In this document: positions 1 to 8,971 of the stretch, one piece after another
Layout of the letters: every line of letters begins with the position of its first letter
Numbering within the stretch: the first letter of the stretch is position 1
NCBI RefSeq assembly: GCF_026130545.1
Contig: NZ_JAMOIM010000014.1
Span: forward strand, 62,001 to 126,000
DNA length: 64,000 bases
DNA from: Lichenifustis flavocetrariae
GTDB lineage: Bacteria; Pseudomonadota; Alphaproteobacteria; Rhizobiales; Beijerinckiaceae
Reading direction: 5' to 3'
Program-made: the position numbers and the translations under genes
The notes under the pieces: model-generated
What the model was told of the DNA's origin: nothing
Database searches by the model: none
What the model saw: the letters and a program-made list of their open reading frames with translations, nothing else

Positions 1-670
1 ACGCGACAACGCCGTCGATGGCGTTCTTGTTGGCGGTCAGCGCGTCTTCCATGATCTGCAACGCCGTGGTGGCGCTCCACTCAGGCACGAATTGCGAGCC
101 GACCACCTTGACCTTGCCGGCGTCGATGGCGGGCTGCAGCACCTTCATCTGACCCGCGCGCAAAATCTGCGAATTGTTGTCGGTGGGCGAGCCGCCCATC
201 AGGAAATAGTTACCGGCGGGCTTGGCATCGAGAACGCCCTGCGCCTGCATCTCGCCCACGCGCTCGTTGTCGAAGGTCACGTAGGCGTCGATGTCGGAGT
301 TGAGGATCAGCCGATCGTAGGCCACCACCTTGATGCCGGCCTGCTTGGCCTCGTTGATGACATTATCGAGTACCTTGCCGTTGAAGGGCACGATCACGAT
401 GGCGTCGACGCCGCGCGAGATCATGTTCTCGATCTGCGAGACCTGTCGCTCCTCGCTGGCATCGGCCGATTGCACGTTGACGGTGGCACCGAGCTTCTTG
501 GCGGCTTCCACGAAATAGTCGCGGTCACGGGTCCAACGCTCGAGCCGCAGGTCGTCGATCGAAAAGCCGATCACCGGTTTGTCGGCGCTAGCCTGGGCCA
601 CGCCGGACAGGCTGGCCGATGCGGCCAGGATCGCGACGCCGCAAAGAAGATGTGCGAGTGAACGCTTCAT
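1..670 (-). CDS. xylF: D-xylose ABC transporter substrate-binding protein XylF (C-terminus beyond window)
   Basis: Reading leftward from the ATG at 670, an uninterrupted frame of 223 codons runs off the left edge. It begins MKRSLAHLLCGVAILA, a signal peptide ending near ASA (about residue 28). Mature sequence starts DKPVIGFSIDDLRLERW, which is characteristic of XylF, the periplasmic xylose-binding protein of the XylFGH importer. Further hallmarks are RDRDYFVEAAKKLGA, SQIENMISRGVDAIVIVP and FMGGSPTDNNS-like text. A GGAAGGAAAAGGAAAC ribosome site precedes the ATG. It is divergent from a LacI-type regulator and xylA; xylG and xylH presumably follow outside the window (inference). Confidence 0.93.
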   Translation of the reverse strand, partial: MKRSLAHLLCGVAILAASASLSGVAQASADKPVIGFSIDDLRLERWTRDRDYFVEAAKKLGATVNVQSADASEERQVSQIENMISRGVDAIVIVPFNGKVLDNVINEAKQAGIKVVAYDRLILNSDIDAYVTFDNERVGEMQAQGVLDAKPAGNYFLMGGSPTDNNSQILRAGQMKVLQPAIDAGKVKVVGSQFVPEWSATTALQIMEDALTANKNAIDGVVA

Positions 671-771
671 GTTTCCTTTTCCTTCCCCCGACGGCGCGGC
701 GCGCCGCACATGCTGCCCTTCGCGTGCGAGACGCTGATGGAAGGCCAGCTTCACGCAAATCGCTAGCAGCA

Positions 772-787
772 TGAGGTACGTACCGCA
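772..787. promoter_or_regulatory. Candidate LacI-type operator in the xylF / regulator-xylA intergenic region
   Basis: TGAGGTACGTACCGCA is a 16-base near-palindrome with one mismatched pair. Its core GGTACGTACC (775-784) is perfect and centred on CG, the usual geometry of LacI-family operators. It lies about 100 bases ahead of each divergent start. A second short palindrome, ACAAATTTGT, sits at 870-879. The regulator encoded next to it is the natural candidate binder (inference). Confidence 0.45.
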
Positions 788-934
788 ACATAAATCATCA
801 TTTCGGCGCGGGATGAAAGCTTAGCATCATTATTGTGCATCGCCACATCACTTTAACGCAACGCACAAAACAAATTTGTACTTGCTCCGATGTTGTGATC
901 GATGATTTACGTTCGTCAAACGGAGGACGCGGTT

Positions 935-1972
935 GTGGAGCCGGAGCGGCGGGTGACGGCGGGGGATGTGGCGGCGGCGGCCGGCGTAAGCCTCGCGACC
1001 GTTGACCGCGTCTTGAACCGACGGCCAGGCGTGCGCGAGGCGACCGTCCGGGCCGTGCAGGACGCTGTCGAGCGTCTCGGCTTCCGCAAGGACCTGTTCG
1101 CCGCCAACCTCGCCCGCAGCCGGCAATACCGGTTCCGCTTTCTGTTGCCACATCTGCCGCAAAACAGTTTCATGCAGTCCGTCCGGCGCGAAGTCGAACT
1201 AGCGGCCCTGCGCGGGCTCGACGAACGGATCACCGTGTCGAGCAACGACTACGCGGCCTTCGACCCGAAGGCGCTGGCGCAGCAGCTCGCGGCCTGCCGG
1301 CACGATGGCACCATGGGTGTCGCCGTTGTGGCCGTGGATGCGCCCGAGGTCCGCGACGCCATCGCGCGCGTCGCGGCCGACGACATCGCCGTGCTGACGC
1401 TGGTGTCGGACGTGACACCCTCGCGCCGCGCCCGCTTCATCGGGCCGGACAATATCGCGGCCGGCCGCGTGGGCGCCTCCCTGCTCGGCCGCTTCGCCGG
1501 GGGACGCCGTGGCCGTATCCTGACCGTCGCGGGGCGGATGACGCTGCGCGACCACGCCGAGCGCCGGCTCGGCTTCGCCCAGGTGATCGAGCGGGATTTC
1601 CCGGATCTCGGCCTCCTGCCTGTGGCCGAGGGGCTCGACGACGGGGCGGTGACGAAGCCGCTCGTCGCCGCGGCCCTGCGGGAGGTGCCCGACCTTATCG
1701 GCGTCTACAGCATGGGGGCCGGCAATCGCGGCATCGTGGCGGCGATCGAGGAAGCGGGTCGGGCGCGCGACGTGATCGCGATCGGCCACGAACTCACGCC
1801 GTTCATGCGCGAGGCGCTTCTGAGCGGCACTTTCGACGCCGCCATCAACCAGGACGCGTCCGATGAAGTGCGCCGGGCTGTCCGAACCCTGAAAGCCCTG
1901 GCCGATGGCCAGGCCGATTACCAGCCCGATCCCATCCGGATCGATATCTACATGAGGGACAACCTGCCATGA
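935..1972 (+). CDS. LacI-family transcriptional regulator (probable xylose regulator)
   Basis: The N-terminal helix-turn-helix is typical LacI ([19 protein letters not shown], then [10 protein letters not shown]), followed by a periplasmic-binding-protein-like sensor domain to the end. I chose the GTG at 935 because GGAGG lies 8 bases upstream; an ATG at 902 in the same frame has no clear ribosome site and would add 11 residues. The stop overlaps the xylA start (ATGA), so the two are translationally coupled. Position between xylF and xylA implies control of xylose uptake and isomerisation, a job done in enterobacteria by the AraC-type XylR. The ligand is inferred. Confidence 0.88.
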   Translation: MEPERRVTAGDVAAAAGVSLATVDRVLNRRPGVREATVRAVQDAVERLGFRKDLFAANLARSRQYRFRFLLPHLPQNSFMQSVRREVELAALRGLDERITVSSNDYAAFDPKALAQQLAACRHDGTMGVAVVAVDAPEVRDAIARVAADDIAVLTLVSDVTPSRRARFIGPDNIAAGRVGASLLGRFAGGRRGRILTVAGRMTLRDHAERRLGFAQVIERDFPDLGLLPVAEGLDDGAVTKPLVAAALREVPDLIGVYSMGAGNRGIVAAIEEAGRARDVIAIGHELTPFMREALLSGTFDAAINQDASDEVRRAVRTLKALADGQADYQPDPIRIDIYMRDNLP

Positions 1973-3267
1973 CGCTGTTCTCCGACCTTCCCACCGTCCG
2001 CTACGAGGGTGAGGGCTCCACCAACCCGCTCGCCTACCGGTTCTACGATCCCGACAAGATCGTGCTCGGCAAGCCGCTGAAGGAGCACCTGCGGCTCACC
2101 GTGTGCTATTGGCACAGCTTCGTGATGAACGGCACGGATCCGTTCGGCGCCCCGACCATCATCCGTCCGTGGATGGGGGGCAACGACCCGATGGCGGCAG
2201 CCCGAGCCAAGGCCGACGCGGCCTTCGATCTGTTCCGCGTCCTCGACGTCCCGCTCTACTCGTTTCACGACCGCGACGTGGCTCCGGAAGGCGCGACCCT
2301 GGCCGAAACGCTGAAGAACACGCGCACGATGGGCGACTACCTGGCCGAGAAGCAGCAGGCGACAGGCCTCAAGCTCTTGTGGGGCACCGCCAATCTCTTC
2401 AGCCATCCGCGCTTCATGGCAGGCGCCGCCACCAACCCCGATCCGGACGTGTTCGCCTGGTCGGCCGCCACCGTGAAGACCGCGCTCGACGTCACGCACG
2501 CGCTTGGCGGCGCCAATTACGTGATGTGGGGCGGCCGCGAGGGCTACGAGACGTTGCTCAACACCGATCTCAAGCGTGAGCTCGATCAGATGGGGCGCTT
2601 CCTGTCGCTCGTCGTCGACTACAAGCACAAAATCGGCTTTTCGGGCCCGATCCTGATCGAGCCGAAGCCGAAAGAGCCGACCAAGCACCAGTACGATTTC
2701 GACGCCGCGACTGTTTATGGCTTCCTCAAGCATTTCGGGCTCGAGAAGGACGTTAAGCTCAACCTCGAAGAGAACCACGCCCTCCTGGCCGGCCACACCT
2801 TCGAGCACGAGATCGCCGTGGCACAGGCCTTCGGGATCCTGGGCTCCCTCGACATCAACCGCGGCGACCCGCTGCTCGGCTGGGATACGGACCAGTTCCC
2901 CAACGACGTGCCGCAACTCACTCTGGCACTCTATGAAGTCATCAAGGGGGGCGGTCTGACCACAGGCGGCCTCAACTTCGACGCCAAGATCCGCCGCCAA
3001 TCGATCGAGCCCGACGATCTGGTGCATGCCCATGTGGGCGGAATCGACGTCTGCGCGAAAGCCTTCCTGCAAGCCGCGAAGCTCTTCGAGGAGGGTCGGC
3101 TCACCGCGCAAATGCGCGAGCGTTACGCGGGATGGGACAAGCCCGACCATGCCGCGAGCGGAGCGACACTGGAAGACATCGCCGCGGCCGCCGAGAGCCG
3201 TGCCGTGTCGCCACGGCCGCGATCCGGCCGCCAGGAGATGCTGGAGAACGTCGTCAGCCGGCTGTAA
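1969..3267 (+). CDS. xylA: Xylose isomerase
   Basis: A 432-residue protein of the long (class II) xylose isomerase type, interconverting D-xylose and D-xylulose with divalent metal ions in the cytoplasm. Diagnostic segments are [11 protein letters not shown] near residue 45, [16 protein letters not shown] near 183 (the family signature), [17 protein letters not shown] near 228 (metal-ligand Glu) and [17 protein letters not shown] near 305 (metal-ligand Asp). Full length with no defects. The start overlaps the upstream regulator stop by four bases. No xylB (xylulokinase) is present on this side of the window. Confidence 0.97.
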   Translation: MTLFSDLPTVRYEGEGSTNPLAYRFYDPDKIVLGKPLKEHLRLTVCYWHSFVMNGTDPFGAPTIIRPWMGGNDPMAAARAKADAAFDLFRVLDVPLYSFHDRDVAPEGATLAETLKNTRTMGDYLAEKQQATGLKLLWGTANLFSHPRFMAGAATNPDPDVFAWSAATVKTALDVTHALGGANYVMWGGREGYETLLNTDLKRELDQMGRFLSLVVDYKHKIGFSGPILIEPKPKEPTKHQYDFDAATVYGFLKHFGLEKDVKLNLEENHALLAGHTFEHEIAVAQAFGILGSLDINRGDPLLGWDTDQFPNDVPQLTLALYEVIKGGGLTTGGLNFDAKIRRQSIEPDDLVHAHVGGIDVCAKAFLQAAKLFEEGRLTAQMRERYAGWDKPDHAASGATLEDIAAAAESRAVSPRPRSGRQEMLENVVSRL

Positions 3268-3284
3268 CCCCCAGCGGCAGAAGA

Positions 3285-3320
3285 CGTGATCGCCCATCGC
3301 CCGAAGCGAAGGCGATCACG
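3285..3320. terminator. Hairpin between convergent xylA and aldo/keto reductase genes
   Basis: CGTGATCGCC (3285-3294) pairs with GGCGATCACG (3311-3320): a perfect 10-bp stem with a 16-base loop, 18 bases after the xylA stop. There is no T-run on either side, so it is a candidate bidirectional or factor-assisted terminator, not a classical intrinsic one. Confidence 0.4.
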
Positions 3321-3425
3321 CTCGAAATCGCGGCAGTTCAGTCCGAGGCTGGTTCAAGCTCAGACCATGCCTCGGACAACTGACGTGACGGCCTCGTGGG
3401 GGAAGGTCGGACCCCAGCCTCGGGT

Positions 3426-4457
3426 CTACCAGTGTGTCGGCTTGGGATTGCGCTCGTCGAAACCCATCTGGTGCCAGTAGGGATAGGCGGGCAGGCGTCG
3501 GCTCGCCTTGTCGAGCCGCGCGATCTGCTCCTCCTTCAGCATCCAGCCGACCGCCCCGAGGTTGGCCCGAAGCTGCGCCTCGTCGCGTGCGCCCACGACC
3601 ACGTTCGCCACGGTGGGCCGGGTCAGCAGCCAATTGAGCGCGACCTGCGGGATCGTCTTGCCGGTCTCTCCGGCGAGCTCCTCGAGCGCATCGACGACGG
3701 TGTAGAGGTACTCGTCATCGACCTCGGGTCCGCCGGCCGCGCCGCCGGACGCGATGCGGCCACCCTGGATCGGCTGACCGCGTTTGATCTTGCCGGTGAG
3801 GCGTCCCCAGCCGAGGGGGCTCCACACCATCAGGCCCACCCCCTGGTCGAGCCCGAGCGGCATCAGCTCCCATTCATAATCGCGACCGACCAGCGAGTAA
3901 TAGCCCTGGTATGCGACATAGCGGGCCAGTCCGTATTTCTCGGAGGTCGCAAGCGCCTTCATCAGGTGCCATCCCGAGAAGTTGGAGGCGCCGATGTAGC
4001 CGATCTTGCCGGCACTCACGAGATCGTCGAGCGCGCGCAGCGTCTCGTCGACGGGGGTCGTCGCGTCGAATCCGTGCATGAAGTAGAGGTCGATGTGATC
4101 CGTGCCGAGCCGCTTCAGGCTCGCTTCGCAGGAGCGGATCAGATGGTAGCGGGAGGAGCCGACGTCGTTGGCATCCTGCCCGCTGCGGAAGGTCGACTTG
4201 GTGGAGATGAGCGCGCGGTCTCGCTTGCCCTTCAGGGCCGCGCCGAGGATCTCCTCCGATGCGCCTTCGGAGTAGACATCGGCGGTGTCGAAGAGGCTGA
4301 CACCGGCGTCGAGGCAGATGTCCACCAGCCTGGTCGCCTCGTCGATATCGGTCCGGCCCCAGCGCTCAAAAAACTCATTGCTGCCGCCGAACGTCCCCGT
4401 GCCGAAGCTGAGCACCGGCACCTTGAGGCCGGAACGTCCGAGTTGCCGATGTTCCAT
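3426..4457 (-). CDS. Aldo/keto reductase
   Basis: A 343-residue NAD(P)H-dependent oxidoreductase with the AKR (beta/alpha)8 fold. It opens MEHRQLGRSGLKVPVLSFGTG; the catalytic set appears as DTADVYSEG (Asp, Tyr), STKS (Lys) and YFMHG (His), and the C-terminal cofactor region as VANVVVGARDEAQLRANL. The ATG at 4457 has AAGGAG five bases upstream; an open frame continues to 4760 but its extra 101 residues look noncoding. It is convergent with xylA. The substrate is unknown. Related AKRs reduce sugar-derived or reactive aldehydes, which would fit the oxidoreductase genes nearby (inference). Confidence 0.93.
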   Translation of the reverse strand: MEHRQLGRSGLKVPVLSFGTGTFGGSNEFFERWGRTDIDEATRLVDICLDAGVSLFDTADVYSEGASEEILGAALKGKRDRALISTKSTFRSGQDANDVGSSRYHLIRSCEASLKRLGTDHIDLYFMHGFDATTPVDETLRALDDLVSAGKIGYIGASNFSGWHLMKALATSEKYGLARYVAYQGYYSLVGRDYEWELMPLGLDQGVGLMVWSPLGWGRLTGKIKRGQPIQGGRIASGGAAGGPEVDDEYLYTVVDALEELAGETGKTIPQVALNWLLTRPTVANVVVGARDEAQLRANLGAVGWMLKEEQIARLDKASRRLPAYPYWHQMGFDERNPKPTHW

Positions 4458-4928
4458 GAAAACTCCTTGCATTGATCTCGCGTGCCGCTGCCGCGAAGTC
4501 TCAGTCAGCCGGCTCAGCCGATCACCAGCTCCGCGCATTGTAGGGGCGCTACCTGACTCATTAAAGAGCGCCGGCTGAACGTCGTCGGATGCTAACGACG
4601 GGACGAGACGAAAGCTCCACGTCCGAACAACCCGCGTCCATCGCGATGGCATTGCGGATTGCCGCCCCATCGAGAAGCGGCCGGATGTTGCAGCGGAACC
4701 GATGCTTTTGGCCGCCCGTATAGAAGCAGGTGTGGTGCAGCCTGTTGCCCCTCGGATCATGTGACGCCGGCACCTTCGGAACTGCGCCCTTTTGTATCAG
4801 TCCCGGTTGGCTGCCTTGTAATGGCTCCAAACAGGGGAAGCTAATAGGGCGTCGGCGGGCGAGATGCGCTGCGCCGCCAACGGACCACGATCCGTTCACG
4901 TGTTCTGAGGCAACTTGCGGAGGCAGCC
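4458..4928. other. 471-base region upstream of paoA and the aldo/keto reductase, no gene recognised
   Basis: The region lies between divergent starts and should hold both promoters. Minus-strand frames stay open in parts but match no family I recognise and lack a ribosome site. GGAGG at about 4917-4921 is the ribosome site of the downstream gene. Confidence 0.5.
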
Positions 4929-5552
4929 TTGCCGAAAGACAGAGACGATACACGCCCGGACTCCGTCAGCAGGCGGCGCTTCCTCGGCGCGACAGCCTCG
5001 ACCGCGGCCCTGCCGCTGATGGGTGCGGCGGCTGCAAGCCAGGCATCTGCCCAAGCCCTGCCCCCACCCGACCCGCAGGCTCCGCTCGACATGCGCCTCA
5101 CGGTGAACGGCGAGGCCTACCGGCTCGGCCTCGATGTACGCACCACGCTGCTCGATGCGATGCGGGATCATATCGGACTTACCGGATCCAAGAAGGGCTG
5201 CGACCACGGTCAGTGCGGGGCCTGCACTGTCCTGGTCGATGGGCGCCGGACCCTGGCCTGCCTCACGCTCGCGGTTGCGGTGCAGGATCGGGCTGTCACG
5301 ACCATCGAGGGGCTCGCGCGGGCCGATGGGCCGCTGCATCCGATGCAGCAGGCCTTCGTGGATCATGACGCCTTCCAGTGCGGATACTGCACGCCGGGCC
5401 AGATCATGTCCGCCATCGGCTGCGTCAAGGAAGGTCACGCCGACACCGACGACGCTATCCGCGAATATATGAGCGGCAACATCTGCCGCTGTGCGGCCTA
5501 TCCCAATATCGTCGCGGCCGTGCGCCAGGCCAAGACCCAGATGGAGGGCTGA
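4929..5552 (+). CDS. paoA: Aldehyde oxidoreductase iron-sulfur subunit (PaoA/YagT type), Tat-exported
   Basis: A 207-residue [2Fe-2S] subunit of a xanthine-oxidase-family aldehyde oxidoreductase. The N-terminus has a twin-arginine signal, SRRRFLGATASTAALPLMG, with cleavage expected near ASAQA. The plant-ferredoxin cluster cysteines are in KKGCDHGQCGACTVLVDG, and the second cluster in QCGYCTPGQ and NICRCAAYPN. TTG at 4929 follows GGAGG with good spacing. It heads a three-gene set in the same order as E. coli paoABC; PaoA carries the Tat signal for the folded complex and passes electrons from the Mo site towards FAD. Confidence 0.93.
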   Translation: MPKDRDDTRPDSVSRRRFLGATASTAALPLMGAAAASQASAQALPPPDPQAPLDMRLTVNGEAYRLGLDVRTTLLDAMRDHIGLTGSKKGCDHGQCGACTVLVDGRRTLACLTLAVAVQDRAVTTIEGLARADGPLHPMQQAFVDHDAFQCGYCTPGQIMSAIGCVKEGHADTDDAIREYMSGNICRCAAYPNIVAAVRQAKTQMEG

Positions 5553-5556
5553 GCCG

Positions 5557-6579
5557 ATGCGTCCCTTCCTGTACGACCGCGCCGCCTCGACAGAAAGTGC
5601 TCCGCGCGCCTTCGACGGGCTCAAGGAAGCCTCCTTGATCCAGGGCCGCGCTCCCGCTGAATACCTGGCCGGCGGCACGACCCTGCTCGACCTGATGAAG
5701 CTCGACGTGATGCAACCGGCCCGGGTCGTGGACATCACCCCTCTCGAGCCTCAGCACGGCAGCATCGCCATCTCGGATGCGGGTCTGAGGCTCGGCGCCC
5801 TGGTCAAGATGTCGACCGCGGCCGACCATCCCGCGGTCATAAAAACCTATCCGGTTCTGGCACAGAGCCTGACGCTGGCGGCGAGCGCCCAGCTTCGCAA
5901 CATGGCGACGCTCGGCGGCAACCTGTTGCAGCGGACGCGGTGCAACTACTTCCGCGACACCTCGTGGTCGGCCTGCAACAAGCGCAATCCGGGATCGGGC
6001 TGCGCGGCTCTCGACGGGCTCAACCGGCAGCACGCGATCCTGGGCGCCAGCCAGGACTGCATCGCCACTTATCCCGGCGACTTCGCCCAGGCCTTGATGG
6101 CGCTCGACGCCACGCTCGACATCGCAGGACCGTCAGGGTCACGTACCATCCCGATCGCGACCTTGCACAAGCCTCCGGGCTCGACCCCCCATATCGAGAC
6201 GACCCTGGCACCGGGCGAGTTGATCACCGCGCTGTCGATACCGGCGGGCCCCTGGACGCGCCGGTCGCTCTATTTGAAGATCCGCGATCGACAATCGTAT
6301 GAATTCGCGCTCGCCTCAGCCGCCATCGCGCTTCATCTCGATGGGGATACCGTCAAGGATGTCCGGATCGCACTGGGAGGTGTCGCTTCGGTGCCCTGGC
6401 GGGCACGGGACGCGGAAGCCTCGCTGATCGGAAAGCCGCTGAACGAGGCCACGGCGACCGCGGCTGCCCGCATGGCCTTCGTGGGCTCGGCCCCGCGCAC
6501 CCACAATGCCTACAAGGTGACGCTCGGCCAGAAAACCGTGGTGCGCGCGCTGCTGCAAGCCGCAACGCTGGAGGGTTGA
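5557..6579 (+). CDS. paoB: Aldehyde oxidoreductase FAD-binding subunit (PaoB/YagS type)
   Basis: A 340-residue FAD subunit of the xanthine-oxidase family. FAD-binding motifs are AGGTTLLDLMKLDVM near residue 37 and ATLGGNLLQRTRCNYF near 117. The cysteine pattern RTRCNYFRDTSWSACNKR then PGSGCAALDG matches the extra [4Fe-4S] insertion known in PaoB and absent from many relatives. The ATG at 5557 is four bases after the paoA stop. The C-terminus shows the CO-dehydrogenase-flavoprotein region (FALASAAIALHLDGDTV). No signal peptide, as expected if exported by piggyback on PaoA. Confidence 0.92.
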   Translation: MRPFLYDRAASTESAPRAFDGLKEASLIQGRAPAEYLAGGTTLLDLMKLDVMQPARVVDITPLEPQHGSIAISDAGLRLGALVKMSTAADHPAVIKTYPVLAQSLTLAASAQLRNMATLGGNLLQRTRCNYFRDTSWSACNKRNPGSGCAALDGLNRQHAILGASQDCIATYPGDFAQALMALDATLDIAGPSGSRTIPIATLHKPPGSTPHIETTLAPGELITALSIPAGPWTRRSLYLKIRDRQSYEFALASAAIALHLDGDTVKDVRIALGGVASVPWRARDAEASLIGKPLNEATATAAARMAFVGSAPRTHNAYKVTLGQKTVVRALLQAATLEG

Positions 6580-6581
6580 TC

Positions 6582-8810
6582 ATGGTCGACGCAGCCGCAC
6601 CTGCCCCCAAGGCCAATATGGGGGACCCCGTTCCGCGTTATGACGCCCGCGCCAAGGTCACGGGCTCGGCCCTGTACGCCTCCGACGTCGCCTTGCCGGA
6701 TGTCGCTTATGCGTTCCTGCTCAGCAGCGCCATCGCCAAGGGCCGCATCAAATCGTTCGACCTTAGAGAGGCCCGTGCGTTGCCGGGCGTTCTCGACATC
6801 CTGACCCATGAGAACATCGGCGAGGCGATCCGGAAGGTGAAGTTCTTCACCGAAGGCGGTCCCGCTTCGAACAGCATTTTGCCGCTCGGCTCCGCCGAGA
6901 TCGCCTACGGTGGTCAGACCATCGCGGTCGTACTGGCCAACACCTACGAGGTGGCCCGCGATGCCGCGCATCGCGTCAAGGTGGACTACGAGGTCGATCG
7001 ACCCACCGCAACCTTCGAGTCACCGGGCGCCGTCGACCAGGAGCTGGCAACGCAGAACAAGAAGCACGACGACCCGAAGGTCGGGGACTTCGCGGCCGCC
7101 TATGCGACTGCGCCTGTGAAAATCGATGTCGCCTATTCGACACCGGCCCAGCATCACAATCCAATCGAACTCTTCGCGACCCAATGCGGCTGGAATGGGA
7201 GCCAGCTGACCGTTCACGAGCCGAGCCAGAACGTCTACGGCCTCAAGAACGGCCTGGCGACCCAACTCGGCATCGAGCCGAGCCAGGTGCGGGTGGTCAG
7301 TCCGTTCATCGGCGGGGCTTTCGGCTCCAAGGGCGCCCTGACTCAGCGCACCGCGCTCGTCGCCATCGCTGCACGCAAGCTGGGCCGCCCGGTCAAACTC
7401 GTGCCGACGCGTGAGCAGGGATTTACTGTCGCCACCTACCGGGCCGAAACCAAGCACCGCATCAAGCTCGGCGCGACGCGGGACGGCAAGCTCCAGGCCC
7501 TCAGCCACGACGGGTTCGAAGTCACCTCCCGACCCGACCCCTATGCGGTGGCCGGCACGGATGCGTCGACACGCATGTACGCCTGCCCCAACATCACCAG
7601 CAACGTGACGATCGTGCGCGCCGACCGCTCGACACCCGGCTTCATGCGGGCGCCCGCCGAGACGCCCTATTTTTTCGCGCTGGAAAGCGCGATGGACGAA
7701 CTCGCGGTCGCGCTGGCGATGGACCCGGTCGAGCTGCGCCGCCTCAACGACACGATGAAGGAGCCCATCAAGAGCCTTCCGTACACCAGCCGCACGTTGA
7801 TGCCCTGCTTCGACCAGGCCTCGGAGGCATTCGGCTGGTCCAAGCGCAACCCGCAACCCGGCTCCATGCGCGACGGCGACTGGTTGATCGGTTGGGGTTG
7901 CGCGACCTCGGCCTATCCGACCCAGATGGCGCCCGCGACCGCTCGGGTCAGCCTGTTTCCGGACGGCACCGCGCGCGTCGAGGCGGCCAGCCATGAGATC
8001 GGCAACGGCATCTACACCGTCGCCGGCCAGACGGCTGCCGAGCGGCTTGGCGTGCCAGTCGGCAAGGTGCAGGTGCTCATGGGCGACACGGACCTGCCGC
8101 CCGCCCCGGTGTCGGGCGGCTCGATCTCGACCGCCAGCGTCTGCTCGGCCGTGGCACAGGCCTGCGACGCCATCCGGGCCAAGCTCGGCGACAATGGTAC
8201 GGGTGCGGTTCCCACGGTCGACCTCGTCGCGACCTTGAAGGAGCGGGGTCTCGGCTCGGTCCAGGAATATGCCGAATGGATGCCGCACGGCGCCGCGAAG
8301 GGCGGCATGCAGATGCTCTACAAGGGCGCCGCCCAGCCCATCGGCGGCGCCAAACTGCCCGACCGCATCCAATTTGCCTTCGGGGCGCAGTTCGTCGAGG
8401 TGCGGGTGCATGCGCGCACCCGTGAGATCCGCGTTCCCCGCATCGTCGGCGCCTTCGCGTCCGGCCGCATCATGAACACCCGCACGGCGCACAGCCAGTA
8501 CATGGGCGGCATGATCTGGGGGATCGGCTCGGCCCTGCACGAGAAAACCGAGATCGACGCCAATGCCGCACGCTACGTGAACACCAACCTTGCGGATTAC
8601 CTCGTGCCGGTGAACGCCGATGTGGTCGATGTGCAAGTCATCATGGTGCCCGAGGAGGACACGCTGGTAAACCCGCTCGGCATCAAGGGGATCGGCGAGA
8701 TCGGCATCGTGGGCACCTCGGCCGCCATCGCCAACGCGATCTACCACGCGACGGGGCAGCGTTTGAGGGATCTGCCGCTTCGCATCGATTCACTGGTGGA
8801 GGCCGCCTGA
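6582..8810 (+). CDS. paoC: Aldehyde oxidoreductase molybdenum-binding subunit (PaoC/YagR type)
   Basis: A 742-residue molybdopterin subunit. It opens with the aldehyde-oxidase hammerhead region (PVPRYDARAKVTGSALYASD), followed by molybdopterin-contact segments such as SPFIGGAFGSKG near residue 244 and FMRAPAETPYFFALESAMDE near 355. The catalytic Glu is in GIKGIGEIGIVGTSAAI near residue 705. GGAGGG lies six bases before the ATG at 6582. E. coli PaoABC oxidises aromatic and other aldehydes in the periplasm. The MCD-inserting chaperone PaoD that follows in E. coli is not present here and must be elsewhere. Confidence 0.93.
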   Translation: MVDAAAPAPKANMGDPVPRYDARAKVTGSALYASDVALPDVAYAFLLSSAIAKGRIKSFDLREARALPGVLDILTHENIGEAIRKVKFFTEGGPASNSILPLGSAEIAYGGQTIAVVLANTYEVARDAAHRVKVDYEVDRPTATFESPGAVDQELATQNKKHDDPKVGDFAAAYATAPVKIDVAYSTPAQHHNPIELFATQCGWNGSQLTVHEPSQNVYGLKNGLATQLGIEPSQVRVVSPFIGGAFGSKGALTQRTALVAIAARKLGRPVKLVPTREQGFTVATYRAETKHRIKLGATRDGKLQALSHDGFEVTSRPDPYAVAGTDASTRMYACPNITSNVTIVRADRSTPGFMRAPAETPYFFALESAMDELAVALAMDPVELRRLNDTMKEPIKSLPYTSRTLMPCFDQASEAFGWSKRNPQPGSMRDGDWLIGWGCATSAYPTQMAPATARVSLFPDGTARVEAASHEIGNGIYTVAGQTAAERLGVPVGKVQVLMGDTDLPPAPVSGGSISTASVCSAVAQACDAIRAKLGDNGTGAVPTVDLVATLKERGLGSVQEYAEWMPHGAAKGGMQMLYKGAAQPIGGAKLPDRIQFAFGAQFVEVRVHARTREIRVPRIVGAFASGRIMNTRTAHSQYMGGMIWGIGSALHEKTEIDANAARYVNTNLADYLVPVNADVVDVQVIMVPEEDTLVNPLGIKGIGEIGIVGTSAAIANAIYHATGQRLRDLPLRIDSLVEAA

Positions 8811-8971
8811 CCGCTCGGGGCCTTTAGGTCGGCTGCGGCATCGCGCTCGAACATGAGAATGTGCTAGAGACATCAATGATGCTCTCGTTGCGGTTGGATC
8901 GTCCGGCTTGAGGCGGTGCTCAACGATGGCCCTGTGAACATCGCACGGGCCGTGCGCGACGAGTTCGACCC

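Noticed and set aside
1948-3297. A 449-codon open frame antisense to xylA
   Set aside because: Shadow of xylA; no recognisable domain.
4561-4953. A 130-codon minus-strand frame between the aldo/keto reductase and paoA
   Set aside because: It overlaps the paoA start, has no ribosome site and no recognisable motif. Listed as empty intergenic sequence.
7020-8747. A 575-codon open frame antisense to paoC
   Set aside because: Typical of GC-rich DNA, where the antisense frame of a real gene lacks stops. It has no ribosome site, His/Arg/Gly-heavy composition, and no family match, while paoC on the other strand is complete.
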